Positions 15,150 through 23,487 of a stretch of DNA of 64,000 bases are shown in pieces. The stretch's first letter is position 1. Each line of letters opens with the position of its first letter. The stretch comes from Mycolicibacterium brisbanense (GTDB lineage: Bacteria; Actinomycetota; Actinomycetes; Mycobacteriales; Mycobacteriaceae). The position numbers and the translations under genes are program-made. The notes under the pieces were generated by a model. It saw only the letters and a program-made list of their open reading frames with translations, did not search any database and had not been told where the DNA came from. The DNA lies in NCBI RefSeq assembly GCF_001570425.1, contig NZ_BCSX01000039.1:1-64000 (forward strand), given 5' to 3'.

Positions 15150-15878
15150 ATGTGGTACTGGCTTTTCAAGTTCATCTTCATGGGACCCTTGCTGTCCTTG
15201 CTCGGTCGACCGAAAGTCACTGGGCTTGAGCATGTTCCGGCGTCCGGTGCGGTGATTCTTGCCAGTAATCACTTGGCGGTGGCAGACAGTTTCTATCTCC
15301 CGCTGGTGGTGAGCCGCCGGATCACCTTCCTGGCCAAGGCCGAATACTTCACCGGCACCGGGATCAAGGGCTGGTTCACCCGGTGGTTCTACACGGTGGC
15401 CGGACAGGTACCGATCGACCGCACCGATGCGGATTCGGCGCAGAGCGCCTTGACCACCGCCGAGCGCATCCTCAGCGAGGGCAAGCTGCTCGGCATGTAC
15501 CCCGAGGGCACCCGTTCCCCGGACGGACGGCTCTACAAGGGCAAGACGGGCCTGGCCCGGCTGGCGCTGCAGACCGGCGTTCCGGTGATTCCGGTCGCGA
15601 TGGTCGGAACCAATGTGGTGAACCCGCCCGGAAGCAAGATGTGGAAGTTCGGCCGCGTCGAGGTGCGGTTCGGCAAGCCGATGGACTTCAGCCGTTTCGA
15701 CGGCCTGGCCGGCAACCGCTTCATCGAGCGGGCGGTGATCGACGAGGTGATGTACGAGCTGATGGGCCTCTCCGGCCAGGAGTACGTCGACCTCTACGCC
15801 GCGGAGGTGAAGGGCAACCCGGCCGGCGCTGCGCCCGGGAATCCCGCGGCGCGCCTTCCGCAGGCAGCCGCCGGCTGA
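15150..15878 (+). CDS. plsM: glycerolipid acyltransferase PlsM (PlsC family, Rv2182c-type)
   Basis: Membrane-associated acyltransferase of the PlsC/LPLAT family, 242 residues. The catalytic NHxxxxD motif is SNHLAVADSF, followed by the GQVPIDRTD block, the YPEGTRSPDG block and VPVIPVAMVGT. The M. tuberculosis counterpart Rv2182c has been named PlsM and assigned the step that sets the acyl chain at one position of glycerol 3-phosphate. I assign the symbol by similarity and gene order. ATG at 15150 with GGGGAGGG just upstream; a hydrophobic N-terminal segment (WYWLFKFIFMGPLLSLLG) follows. Last gene of the SRPBCC-ATPase operon. Confidence 0.88.
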   Translation: MWYWLFKFIFMGPLLSLLGRPKVTGLEHVPASGAVILASNHLAVADSFYLPLVVSRRITFLAKAEYFTGTGIKGWFTRWFYTVAGQVPIDRTDADSAQSALTTAERILSEGKLLGMYPEGTRSPDGRLYKGKTGLARLALQTGVPVIPVAMVGTNVVNPPGSKMWKFGRVEVRFGKPMDFSRFDGLAGNRFIERAVIDEVMYELMGLSGQEYVDLYAAEVKGNPAGAAPGNPAARLPQAAAG

Positions 15879-15900
15879 GCCGGTTTCATCGACGCGACGT

Positions 15901-17196
15901 TTATCGGTACGACGCGACCGCTGCGTGGCTGGTTCGGTCGCCGGCGTGCGTCGTCGACGTCATCCCGGTCACCACGATCACGGCCAGCGCCCACCACACG
16001 TAGGAGCAGCCGACCAGTTGCCGCCACAGCGATGCGGCGGTCTCGTGGTGCGGTGACATCAGGGTGATCGGCGTCCAGATCATCAGCGCGATTCCGGCCA
16101 CCGTCACCGCGGTCAGCGCGGCGTTGCGCCGGCGATACGCGGTGACCCCCGTCACCAGCAGCGTCGGCAGCGTCCACACCCAGTGGTGCGACCACGACAC
16201 CGGGGAGACGACGAGCCCGAACATCGCCACGCAGATCAACGCCAGCATCGACGACGTGTCGGATGCGTCCGGATCTACCGATGCGACGCGCAGCGCGCGG
16301 TGCGCAGCCCACCCGGTGAACGCCAACACCGCCAGGCAAGCCAGCACCCACAGCACGAACCGGGGCCCCTCGCTGAGGCCCAGGCGCGCCAGCACACCCG
16401 CGATGTTCTGGTTGGTGTTGAGCGTCGCGGTGCCGATCCGGTCGGTGTTGCGGACCGTTTCGGTCCAGTACTCCACCGAATCCCGGGCAGCCAGTGCGAA
16501 TCCGGCGAGTGTCGCGACGACGGTCGAGCCCGCGGTCCACAGCAGGGTCCGGACGTCGCGCCGCAACAGGAAGTACAACAGGAACACGGCTGGGGTGAGC
16601 TTCACCGCGATGGCCAGGCCCAGCAGGATGCCGCGTGGCCAGGGCGTGCGCCTCGGCACGCAGTCGGCGATCACCAGGGTCATCAGCACGACGTTGATCT
16701 GGCCGAACTCGAAGTTGGAGCGGATCGGCTCGAGGTAGACCACCGCAGGGGCGACCACCGCGGCCGCCAACCAGCAGCGCCGCAGCCAGGCCGGTTCGGA
16801 GGTGACCGTCGTCTGCGGCCAGACGTCGAGCCGGGTCAGCACCATGACGGTCGAGGCGATCAGCAATAGCAGCGTGGTCAGCGTGATCGCGGCGCTGGCG
16901 GCAGGCAGCGAGAGCCAGGCGAACGGAGCAAACGAGATGGCGGCCAGCGGGGGATAGGTGAACGGCAGGTCCAGCCCGCCCTGGGTGTGGAAGATGGCGC
17001 CGTCGGAGTACAGCGGCTTACCGTCCAGCCAGGCCCGTCCACCCATCCGGTAGACGTCGATGTCGATGCGGTACGGCGTGTGTCCGAGCAGTTTGTATCC
17101 CGCCCAGGCCAGCGCCGCCACAGTCAGCAGCTGGAAAATTCGCCATGCGATGGTCGGTGCCCAACCAGCCCAGCCGGGCGCCTTCCGCGTACTCAT
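15901..17196 (-). CDS. mptC: polyprenol-phosphomannose-dependent alpha-1,2-mannosyltransferase (GT87, Rv2181/MptC-type)
   Basis: Integral membrane glycosyltransferase of about 10-11 helices, 431 residues, of the GT-C fold GT87 family. The first periplasmic loop carries YRIDIDVYRMGGRAWLDGKPLY, with the conserved Asp residues typical of the family, and LPFTYPPLAA. Mycobacterial Rv2181 adds the alpha-1,2 mannose branches on the mannan core of LM and LAM, using decaprenyl-phosphomannose. ATG at 17196 with GAGG just before and a TAGTCT hexamer 9 nt upstream. It is divergent from the next membrane-protein gene and convergent with plsM (22-bp gap). Confidence 0.9.
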   Translation of the reverse strand: MSTRKAPGWAGWAPTIAWRIFQLLTVAALAWAGYKLLGHTPYRIDIDVYRMGGRAWLDGKPLYSDGAIFHTQGGLDLPFTYPPLAAISFAPFAWLSLPAASAAITLTTLLLLIASTVMVLTRLDVWPQTTVTSEPAWLRRCWLAAAVVAPAVVYLEPIRSNFEFGQINVVLMTLVIADCVPRRTPWPRGILLGLAIAVKLTPAVFLLYFLLRRDVRTLLWTAGSTVVATLAGFALAARDSVEYWTETVRNTDRIGTATLNTNQNIAGVLARLGLSEGPRFVLWVLACLAVLAFTGWAAHRALRVASVDPDASDTSSMLALICVAMFGLVVSPVSWSHHWVWTLPTLLVTGVTAYRRRNAALTAVTVAGIALMIWTPITLMSPHHETAASLWRQLVGCSYVWWALAVIVVTGMTSTTHAGDRTSHAAVASYR

Positions 17197-17265
17197 GTCC
17201 TCAACAGACTATCGGTGGCCACCTGGCACAGGTGAATCCACGGCCCCGGCGCGCTCTGCTCGGCG

Positions 17266-17271
17266 TAAGTT
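17266..17271 (+). promoter_or_regulatory. candidate -10 element (TAAGTT) for the Rv2180c-like gene
   Basis: TAAGTT fits TANNNT and ends 8 nt before a GTG at 17280. No Shine-Dalgarno lies between, so a leaderless start is plausible. Confidence 0.35.
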
Positions 17272-17279
17272 TTCTCAGC

Positions 17280-18131
17280 GTGCACGTGACCGCCCACCTC
17301 TACCTCGTGACCCGCGATCGCCTGCCCTTGCTGTGTTGCCTGGTGGCGTTCATCCTCACGTTCTTCGTGACCCGGACCGTGGTGCGTTACATCCGTCGGC
17401 ACGCCAACAGCGACAAGCCACCCAAGTGGTGGCAGCCCCGCAATATCGGTCACGGCACGCTACATATCCACCACATGGTGATCGGAATCATCCTGGTGAT
17501 GGTCTCGGGCATCACGATGGTGACGCTGTCGGTCAGCGGCGGGGTTCCGGAGTTCGCCGTGGCCTCGACGTTCTTCGGCATCGGTGCGGCGTTGGTGCTC
17601 GACGAGTTCGCGCTGGTCCTTCACCTGTCCGATGTGTACTGGGAGGAGGACGGCCGGACCTCGGTGGATGCGGTGTTCGCCGCGGTGGCCGTGGCGGGGT
17701 TGCTGATCCTGGGTTTCAATCCGCTGTCGTTTTTCGATATCAATATCTGGCGTGAGGATCAGACCGTCTTCGCCCGGACGGTCGTGGTGGTGGTCGCCGT
17801 GACGACCCTGCTGCTCGCGGTCGTGGTGTTGCTCAAAGGCAAGGTGTGGACCGGATTGGTGGGAATGTTCATCACCCCGTTGTTGTTCGTCGGTGCGATC
17901 AGGCTGTCGCGGCCGCATGCGCCGTGGGCGCGCTGGCGTTACACCACCCGGCCCCGCAAGATGCGCCGCGCCTTGGAGCGTGAGCGCTGGCTGCGTCGTC
18001 CCGTGGTGCAGGCCAAGTTGTGGGTGCAGGACGCGATCGCCGGGACGCCGAAGTTCCCCGACGACGCTGCCGTCGACAAGCAGCTGGACCGGGAGATCCA
18101 CGCCGCGCCTGCGCCGGGGCAGATGGTCTGA
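17280..18131 (+). CDS. conserved integral membrane protein (Rv2180c-type)
   Basis: A 283-residue membrane protein with about six hydrophobic helices: LPLLCCLVAFILTFFVTRTVV, MVIGIILVMVSGITMVTL, FAVASTFFGIGAALVLDEFALVL, VFAAVAVAGLLILGF, TVVVVVAVTTLLLAVVVLL and VGMFITPLLFVGAIRL. A His-rich loop (IGHGTLHIHHMVIG) precedes helix 2. The C-terminal 80 residues are basic and cytosolic (RWRYTTRPRKMRRALERERWLRR). Start codon is uncertain: GTG at 17280 or 17286. No ribosome site; a TANNNT element ends 8 nt before 17280. Its stop overlaps the ATG of the RNase AS gene by one base. Function not known to me. Confidence 0.8.
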   Translation: MHVTAHLYLVTRDRLPLLCCLVAFILTFFVTRTVVRYIRRHANSDKPPKWWQPRNIGHGTLHIHHMVIGIILVMVSGITMVTLSVSGGVPEFAVASTFFGIGAALVLDEFALVLHLSDVYWEEDGRTSVDAVFAAVAVAGLLILGFNPLSFFDINIWREDQTVFARTVVVVVAVTTLLLAVVVLLKGKVWTGLVGMFITPLLFVGAIRLSRPHAPWARWRYTTRPRKMRRALERERWLRRPVVQAKLWVQDAIAGTPKFPDDAAVDKQLDREIHAAPAPGQMV

Positions 18132-18673
18132 TGCGCTACTTCTATGACACCGAGTTCATCGACGACGGTCGCACTATCGACCTGATCTCCATCGGCGTGG
18201 TGGCCGAAGACGGCCGCGAATACTACGCGATATCAACCGAATTCGATCCGGACCGGGCGGGCCGCTGGGTGCGTAAACACGTGTTGCCCAAGCTGCCGTC
18301 GCCGTCGTCGAAGCTGTGGCGCTCCCGCCGCCAGATCCGCGAGGAGCTGGAGGAGTTCTTCGGCATCGACGGGGACGAGCCGATCGAACTGTGGGCCTGG
18401 GTGGGTGCCTACGACCATGTGGTGTTGTGTCAGCTGTGGGGCCCGATGACCGAGCTGCCGCAGGCCATCCCTCGGTTCACCCGCGAGCTGCGCCAACTCT
18501 GGGAGGACCGCGGTTCCCCTGGGATGCCACCGCGATCCCGCGATGCGCACGACGCGCTCGTCGACGCGCGGCAGAACCTGGAGCGGTTCCAGTTGATCAG
18601 CGGAACACCGTCGGCGCCGCACGCCGACTCCGCTCGGGCCGCAGAAACAGGTGTTGACCGGCGGCTACCATGA
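18131..18673 (+). CDS. RNase AS, polyadenylate-specific 3'-5' exoribonuclease (Rv2179c-type)
   Basis: A 180-residue DEDDh-type exoribonuclease. The N-terminal YFYDTEFIDDG supplies the first Asp-x-Glu; WAWVGAYDHVVLCQLWG supplies the next Asp, and SRDAHDALVDARQNLERFQ supplies the His and final Asp. The M. tuberculosis orthologue was characterised structurally as RNase AS, preferring adenylate-containing RNA. The start overlaps the previous stop as TGATG, so it is probably translated by reinitiation. The stop is 4 bp before the aroG GTG. Confidence 0.9.
   Translation: MRYFYDTEFIDDGRTIDLISIGVVAEDGREYYAISTEFDPDRAGRWVRKHVLPKLPSPSSKLWRSRRQIREELEEFFGIDGDEPIELWAWVGAYDHVVLCQLWGPMTELPQAIPRFTRELRQLWEDRGSPGMPPRSRDAHDALVDARQNLERFQLISGTPSAPHADSARAAETGVDRRLP
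18666..18671 (+). promoter_or_regulatory. candidate -10 element of aroG (leaderless GTG)
   Basis: TACCAT fits TANNNT and ends 6 nt before the GTG start of aroG at 18678. It lies inside the final codons of the RNase AS gene. No Shine-Dalgarno is present. Confidence 0.42.
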
Positions 18674-18677
18674 ACGG

Positions 18678-20066
18678 GTGAACTGGACCGTCGACATTCC
18701 CATCGAGCAGCTGCCGCCGTTGCCCCCGTTGACCGACGAGTTGCGGCAGCGTCTGGACGCCGCCCTGGCCCGGCCGGCCGCACAGCAGCCCAATTGGGAC
18801 GCCGAGGCCGCCAAGGCCATGCGGACGGTTCTGGAGAGCGTCCCGCCGGTCACCGTGCCGTCGGAGATCGAGAAGCTCAAGGGTCAGCTCGCCGAGGTCG
18901 CGCTCGGCAAGGCGTTCCTACTGCAGGGCGGCGACTGCGCCGAGACGTTCGTCGACAACACCGAGCCGCACATCAGGGCCAACATCCGCACGTTGTTGCA
19001 GATGGCCGTCGTGCTGACGTACGGCGCGAGCATGCCGGTGGTGAAGGTCGCCCGGATCGCCGGTCAGTACGCCAAGCCGCGCTCGACCGACATCGACTCG
19101 CTGGGGTTGGAGTCCTACCGCGGCGACATGGTCAACGGGTTCGCCCCCGACGCCGCAGTCCGCGCCCATGACCCGTCGCGGCTGGTGCGTGCCTACGCCA
19201 ACGCCAGTGCCGCGATGAACATGGTCCGCGCGTTGACCTCGTCGGGCCTGGCCTCGTTGCATCTGGTGCACGACTGGAACCGGGAATTCGTCCGGACGTC
19301 GCCGGCCGGGGCCCGGTACGAGGCGCTCGCCGGTGAGATCGACCGGGGATTGCGGTTCATGTCGGCCTGCGGGGTGGCCGACCGCAACCTGCAGACCGCT
19401 GAGATCTTCGCCAGCCACGAGGCCCTCGTGCTGGATTACGAGCGCGCGATGCTGCGGCTCTCCGACGAACTGGACGGCACGCCCCGGCTGTACAACCAGT
19501 CGGCGCATTACCTGTGGATCGGTGAGCGCACCCGTCAGCTCGACGGCGCGCACATCGCATTTGCCGAGGTGATCGCCAACCCGATCGGGGTGAAGCTGGG
19601 GCCGACGACGTCGCCGGAGCTCGCCGTCGAGTACGTCGAGCGGCTCGACCCGCACAACGAACCCGGCCGACTGACTCTCGTGACCCGGATGGGCAACAAC
19701 AAGGTGCGCGATCTGCTGCCTCCCATCATCGAGAAGGTGCAAGCCACCGGCCATCAGGTGGTGTGGCAGTGCGACCCGATGCACGGCAACACCCACGAAT
19801 CGTCGACCGGCTACAAGACCCGGCATTTCGACCGCATCGTCGACGAGGTGCAGGGCTTCTTCGAGGTGCACCACGCCCTCGGCACTCATCCGGGCGGTAT
19901 CCACGTCGAGATCACCGGTGAGAACGTCACCGAGTGTCTCGGTGGCGCCCAGGACATTTCGGATTCGGATCTGGCGGGCCGCTACGAGACGGCGTGCGAT
20001 CCGAGGCTGAACACCCAGCAGAGCCTCGAGCTGGCGTTCCTCGTCGCGGAGATGTTGCGCGACTGA
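18678..20066 (+). CDS. aroG: class II 3-deoxy-D-arabino-heptulosonate-7-phosphate synthase AroG
   Basis: First enzyme of the shikimate pathway: condenses phosphoenolpyruvate and erythrose 4-phosphate to DAHP. The protein is 462 residues from GTG 18678 (MNWTVDIPIEQLPPLPPL), the same length as the M. tuberculosis enzyme, and of the plant-like type II class. Signatures include LLQGGDCAETF, GLESYRGDMVNG, the metal-binding QCDPMHGNTHES and GGIHVEITGENVTECLGG. The frame opens 9 codons earlier at 18651. In mycobacteria this enzyme is inhibited synergistically by aromatic amino acids and activates chorismate mutase. Convergent with pknL. Confidence 0.96.
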   Translation: MNWTVDIPIEQLPPLPPLTDELRQRLDAALARPAAQQPNWDAEAAKAMRTVLESVPPVTVPSEIEKLKGQLAEVALGKAFLLQGGDCAETFVDNTEPHIRANIRTLLQMAVVLTYGASMPVVKVARIAGQYAKPRSTDIDSLGLESYRGDMVNGFAPDAAVRAHDPSRLVRAYANASAAMNMVRALTSSGLASLHLVHDWNREFVRTSPAGARYEALAGEIDRGLRFMSACGVADRNLQTAEIFASHEALVLDYERAMLRLSDELDGTPRLYNQSAHYLWIGERTRQLDGAHIAFAEVIANPIGVKLGPTTSPELAVEYVERLDPHNEPGRLTLVTRMGNNKVRDLLPPIIEKVQATGHQVVWQCDPMHGNTHESSTGYKTRHFDRIVDEVQGFFEVHHALGTHPGGIHVEITGENVTECLGGAQDISDSDLAGRYETACDPRLNTQQSLELAFLVAEMLRD

Positions 20067-20084
20067 GGCATTCGGCTGCGGCGG

Positions 20085-21326
20085 TCAGATGAGCGCAGCG
20101 ATGTTGCTGCCCAGCGTCCATGCCGCCGCGGCCACAAGCCCGGTGAACGTCAGCACCGCGATCACCCAGAACGCCAGGGCACGCTTGGCGCGCTGCTGCG
20201 CCCAGTAGAACTCGCTCATCTCGATACCGGCGAATCGCGTTGCGGCAGCAGGGTATTCGGTGTATTCGCCGGAGTCGGCAGGGACCGGCGCCCAGTCCTG
20301 ATCGCGGGTCAGTTCACGTGTGGGTTGCCGGGGCGGCACCGGCGGATGCGCCGGTTGCGGCGCGGGCGGTGACGTCATCTCGGGGGGTGGGGCCTGACGG
20401 CTGTGGACCCTCGTCGCCGCCAGGTGCTGCGCAGAGTCACGCGGTGCCGGGACACGGAAGGCGGGAAGCCCGAGTTCGGCGACGATGTCGTGCAGGTCGT
20501 CGCTCATCTCGTCGGCGTCGGCGTAGCGGTCGGCGGGGTCGCGTGCGGTTGCCCGGCGCACCAGCGCATCGAACTCCGGTGGCACACCGGCGATTACGCT
20601 GCTGGGCGGCCGCACGTCGTGGTCCATCCGCTGATAAGCCACGGAGAGTGCGGAGTCGCCGGTGAACGGCGTGACGCCCGTGAGCAGTTCGTAGGTCAGG
20701 ATGCCCACCGCGTAGACGTCACTGCGTGGGTCGGCGTCACCGGTACTGACCTGCTCGGGCGACAGGTATGCCGCCGTACCGAGAATCACGCTGGTGGAAG
20801 TGATCTTGGCTTCGGCAACCGCGCGCACAAGCCCGAAATCGGCGATCTTGACGTCCCCGCCATCGGAGATCAGCACGTTCTCCGGCTTGATGTCGCGGTG
20901 TACCAGGCCCGCTCGGTGCGCGACGGCGAGCCCGCCCAGCACCGGGGTCAATACGGCGGCCACCGCGTGCGGAGGCATCGGGCCGCGCTCGGTCAGCAAC
21001 TCGCGCAGTGTTCCGCCCTCGATGAGCTCCATCACGAGAAACGGCGGCTGGTGGGCAGTGCCTCCGCCACCCTGGTCGTACACCGCGACCAGCCCGGGAT
21101 GGCTGAGCCGGGCCACCGCCCGCGCCTCGCGCTGGAACCTTGCCAGGAAATGCGCGTCACCGGCGTACCGCGAATCCATGACCTTGATGGCGACCGGACG
21201 GTCGAGCCGCGTGTCGAGCCCGCGATAGACCGTCGACATCCCCCCGGTGGCGATCGGAGTCTGAACCTCATACCGCCGATCCAGCACGGTGCCGACGAGC
21301 GGGTCCGATTGCTGGTGCGCCTCCAC
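20085..21326 (-). CDS. pknL: serine/threonine protein kinase PknL
   Basis: Receptor-type Hanks kinase, 413 residues from GTG 21326. The kinase domain (about 15-285) shows the Gly-rich loop ATGGMSTVYRG, VAIKVMD (ATP Lys), catalytic loop HRDIKPENVL, DFGLVRAV, and the APE-equivalent YLSPEQVS. The activation loop contains TSTSVILGT. A Pro-rich juxtamembrane linker follows, then one transmembrane helix (ALAFWVIAVLTFTGLVAAAAW) with a very short outer tail, as in M. tuberculosis PknL. The alternative ATG three codons upstream (21335) overlaps a TAACAT promoter-like hexamer, and the GTG aligns with the known N terminus (VEA...DPL). Divergent from the gene for its known substrate Rv2175c. Confidence 0.93.
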   Translation of the reverse strand: MEAHQQSDPLVGTVLDRRYEVQTPIATGGMSTVYRGLDTRLDRPVAIKVMDSRYAGDAHFLARFQREARAVARLSHPGLVAVYDQGGGGTAHQPPFLVMELIEGGTLRELLTERGPMPPHAVAAVLTPVLGGLAVAHRAGLVHRDIKPENVLISDGGDVKIADFGLVRAVAEAKITSTSVILGTAAYLSPEQVSTGDADPRSDVYAVGILTYELLTGVTPFTGDSALSVAYQRMDHDVRPPSSVIAGVPPEFDALVRRATARDPADRYADADEMSDDLHDIVAELGLPAFRVPAPRDSAQHLAATRVHSRQAPPPEMTSPPAPQPAHPPVPPRQPTRELTRDQDWAPVPADSGEYTEYPAAATRFAGIEMSEFYWAQQRAKRALAFWVIAVLTFTGLVAAAAWTLGSNIAALI

Positions 21327-21371
21327 CGAACACATGTTACGAGCCGCCCGGGTAGTCCTAGAATCGGTGCG
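21327..21371. promoter_or_regulatory. compact divergent promoter region of pknL and the Rv2175c-like gene
   Basis: 45 bp separate the two GTG starts. On the minus strand TAACAT (21334-21339) ends 7 nt before the pknL GTG. On the plus strand TAGAAT (21359-21364) ends 7 nt before the GTG at 21372. Both fit TANNNT and both genes lack ribosome sites, so both transcripts are probably leaderless. Each -10 lies about where the other promoter's -35 would be. Confidence 0.5.
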
Positions 21372-21776
21372 GTGAGCAGCATTCCGGCCGCCGATGACGT
21401 TCTGGATCCCGGCGAAGCCGTCTATGACCTTCCTACCGTCGCCGACATGCTCGGCATATCCGTCACCAAGGTGCACCAACAGTTGCGCGAAGGTCACCTC
21501 ATCGCGGTGCGCCGTGACGGGGTGCTCGTGGTGCCCAAGATCTTCTTCGACGCCTCCGGGCATGTGGTGAAGTCCCTGCCGGGATTGCTCGTGGTGCTCA
21601 GTGACGGCGGCTATCGCAGTACCGAGATCGTGCGCTGGCTGTTCACGCCCGATGAGTCGCTGACCATCAGCCGTGACGGCTCGACCGACCGCCAGGCCAA
21701 CGCGCGCCCGGTCGACGCGCTTCATTCACACCAGGCCCGTGAGGTGGTCCGCCGGGCCCAGGCAATGGCCTACTGA
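21372..21776 (+). CDS. winged-helix DNA-binding protein, PknL substrate (Rv2175c-type)
   Basis: A 134-residue DNA-binding protein. The N-terminal helix-turn-helix region is YDLPTVADMLGISVTKVHQQLREGHLIAVRRDG, like an excisionase/MerR wing. The C-terminal half (RSTEIVRWLFTPDESL, VDALHSHQAREVVRRAQAMAY) is highly conserved in mycobacteria. In M. tuberculosis Rv2175c is phosphorylated by PknL, which abolishes DNA binding. GTG at 21372 aligns with VGSIPAGDDVLDP of the M. tuberculosis protein; the M. tuberculosis form has a longer N terminus. Targets are unknown. Confidence 0.9.
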   Translation: MSSIPAADDVLDPGEAVYDLPTVADMLGISVTKVHQQLREGHLIAVRRDGVLVVPKIFFDASGHVVKSLPGLLVVLSDGGYRSTEIVRWLFTPDESLTISRDGSTDRQANARPVDALHSHQAREVVRRAQAMAY

Positions 21777-21779
21777 CCC

Positions 21780-21838
21780 CGTTGGCACCAGTGGCACCCG
21801 CTGGCGCACGTGGCACCCGTTGGCACCGGTTGGCACCG
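21780..21838. repeat. degenerate GTTGGCACC repeats after the Rv2175c-like gene
   Basis: TGGCACC or a close variant occurs about six times in 59 bp, roughly every 9-10 bp (GTTGGCACC, AGTGGCACC, ACGTGGCACC, CGTTGGCACC, GGTTGGCACC). They directly precede the large inverted repeat. Function unknown. Confidence 0.65.
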
Positions 21839-21963
21839 CGAGCGTGCGTGTCTGTTGCCCGACACGCCGCTGAGCGCCGACAGTGCGCGCACCCTCGCGC
21901 GATACGAGCGTGCATGAAATGGTGCCTGAGCCCGGCGTGTCGAGGGACAGACACGCACGCTCG
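21839..21963. repeat. near-perfect 31-bp inverted repeat with 63-bp spacer
   Basis: Left arm 21839-21869 starts CGAGCGTGCGTGTCTGT and ends CGACACGCCG. Right arm 21933-21963 is its reverse complement except for three positions in the middle. The arms flank a 63-bp spacer that contains another CGAGCGTGC copy. It lies between the convergent stops of the Rv2175c-like gene and mptA. It could form a long hairpin acting as a two-way terminator, or be a small non-autonomous repeat element. No T-run follows either arm. Confidence 0.85.
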
Positions 21964-21969
21964 GCAAAA

Positions 21970-23487
21970 CTAGGCGGCGGCTTCGGGTTCAGGTTCGGGT
22001 GCCCGGTATAGCGAATACCAGGCCACTGCTGCGCACGCCGTGGTGAGCAGCACGTGCGCCCATGAGTACATGCCGTGGGCGCCGTCAGGCTTCCACATCA
22101 CCATGATCCAGGTCGAGAAGCCGGCGACCGCCGCTATCGCGGGCCGGGTCTGGATCAACGCGGCGGCCACGGCCAGCGGCCAGGTGTAGTACCAGGGCAG
22201 TGCCGCGGGCACGAACAACACCACGACGACCATGGCCAGGGCGATGCCGGTGAGCGCTTCGCGGTCGGTGTGCCGAAACCGCCACCACAGCAACGGCAAC
22301 GCCACCACGATCACGACGATGCCGATGATCCGCGCGACCTCCAGCACAGCGTAGAAGTTGACCGGGAAGAGCAGGCCGCCAACGGCGTTGATGAGGTTGG
22401 ACGCCGCGGTCGGAATGGTCAGCCAGTTGATGATCTTCACCGAGCCTGCCAGCGCGGTCAGCCAGCCCAGCCCGACACCGGCCGCCAGTGACAACACGGC
22501 GAACACCGCTACGAAGATCAGCGCCGAGGCCGCCGTGGCGATCGCAAACGCCCGCACCGGGTTCAGGTTGCGACGTTCTTGCAGTTGCCGCATCCACACC
22601 CAGACCAGGAACGGAAGGGCAAGCCCCGCCGTGGCTTTCACCGCGACGGCCACTGCGATGAGGCTGACTCCCCACACCGGGCGCCCCGCGAACGTCAGCG
22701 CGATCGCGGCCATCATCAGCCCGACCATCAGCATCTCGTTGTGCACGCCGCCCATCAGGTGAATGATCACCAGCGGGTTGAGCACGCAGATCCACAGCGC
22801 CGCAGCGCCGTTGGCCCCGACATGGCGGGCGACGCGCGGCGACGCCCAGATCAGCAACACCAGCCCTGGCAGCATGCACAGCCGCAACAACATGGTGCCC
22901 GAGACGATGTCGTTGCCGACCAGCATCGTGACGAACTTCGCGACGAGGATGAAGGCCGGCCCGTACGGCGCGGTGGTCGTCGTCCAGATCGGGCTGACGT
23001 CGTCGAGCAAGGAGTTCGGGTTCTCCACGGGGCCAACCACATACGGGTCGAGCCCGTCTCGCAGCAGGGCACCCTGGGCCAGGTATGAGTAGGTGTCCCG
23101 GCTGAACAACGGCACGCTCAGCAGCAGCGGAGCCAGCCAGAAGCCGGTGGTGGCCACCATGGTGTATTCGGTTGCGGTGCGGTCGATCACCCGTCGGCCC
23201 AGCCACAGCCAGGCCATCAGCATTAAGGCGACGCCGACCCACAACAGCACGGATGAGAGCACCAGGCCGTGCCCGAACCGCAACCAGGACAGGTGCAGGG
23301 ACTCCAGCAGGGGATCATGCAGCCGGGTACTGCCCGCACCCAACCCGCCGATGGTCAGCAACACCGCACCGAGAAAACCCAGCCTTGCCTGGGCCCCCTG
23401 CGGGGACATGGCGAACCCGACCAGACGCGAAATATGCTGCGTCAAACCGCTGTTCGAGGTTGCAGCGGCGGCGGTGGGGGCGGTCAT
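21970..23487 (-). CDS. mptA: alpha-1,6-mannosyltransferase MptA (lipomannan core)
   Basis: Polytopic GT-C mannosyltransferase of 505 residues with about 12-13 helices. It extends the alpha-1,6-mannan backbone of lipomannan from decaprenyl-phosphomannose on the outer face of the membrane. The first large loop carries PLFSRDTYSYLAQGALLRDGLDPYVVGP, with the Asp-containing motif typical of the family. ATG at 23487 overlaps the idsA2 stop by 4 bp (ATGA). The gene ends 7 bp from the inverted repeat. With pimB' and the GT87 gene this makes three PIM/LM/LAM mannosyltransferases within 14 kb. Confidence 0.94.
   Translation of the reverse strand: MTAPTAAAATSNSGLTQHISRLVGFAMSPQGAQARLGFLGAVLLTIGGLGAGSTRLHDPLLESLHLSWLRFGHGLVLSSVLLWVGVALMLMAWLWLGRRVIDRTATEYTMVATTGFWLAPLLLSVPLFSRDTYSYLAQGALLRDGLDPYVVGPVENPNSLLDDVSPIWTTTTAPYGPAFILVAKFVTMLVGNDIVSGTMLLRLCMLPGLVLLIWASPRVARHVGANGAAALWICVLNPLVIIHLMGGVHNEMLMVGLMMAAIALTFAGRPVWGVSLIAVAVAVKATAGLALPFLVWVWMRQLQERRNLNPVRAFAIATAASALIFVAVFAVLSLAAGVGLGWLTALAGSVKIINWLTIPTAASNLINAVGGLLFPVNFYAVLEVARIIGIVVIVVALPLLWWRFRHTDREALTGIALAMVVVVLFVPAALPWYYTWPLAVAAALIQTRPAIAAVAGFSTWIMVMWKPDGAHGMYSWAHVLLTTACAAVAWYSLYRAPEPEPEAAA

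Noticed and set aside
21333..21335. ATG 21335 as the pknL start
   Set aside because: It overlaps the TAACAT promoter-like hexamer, has no ribosome site, and the GTG three codons on matches the known N-terminus of PknL.
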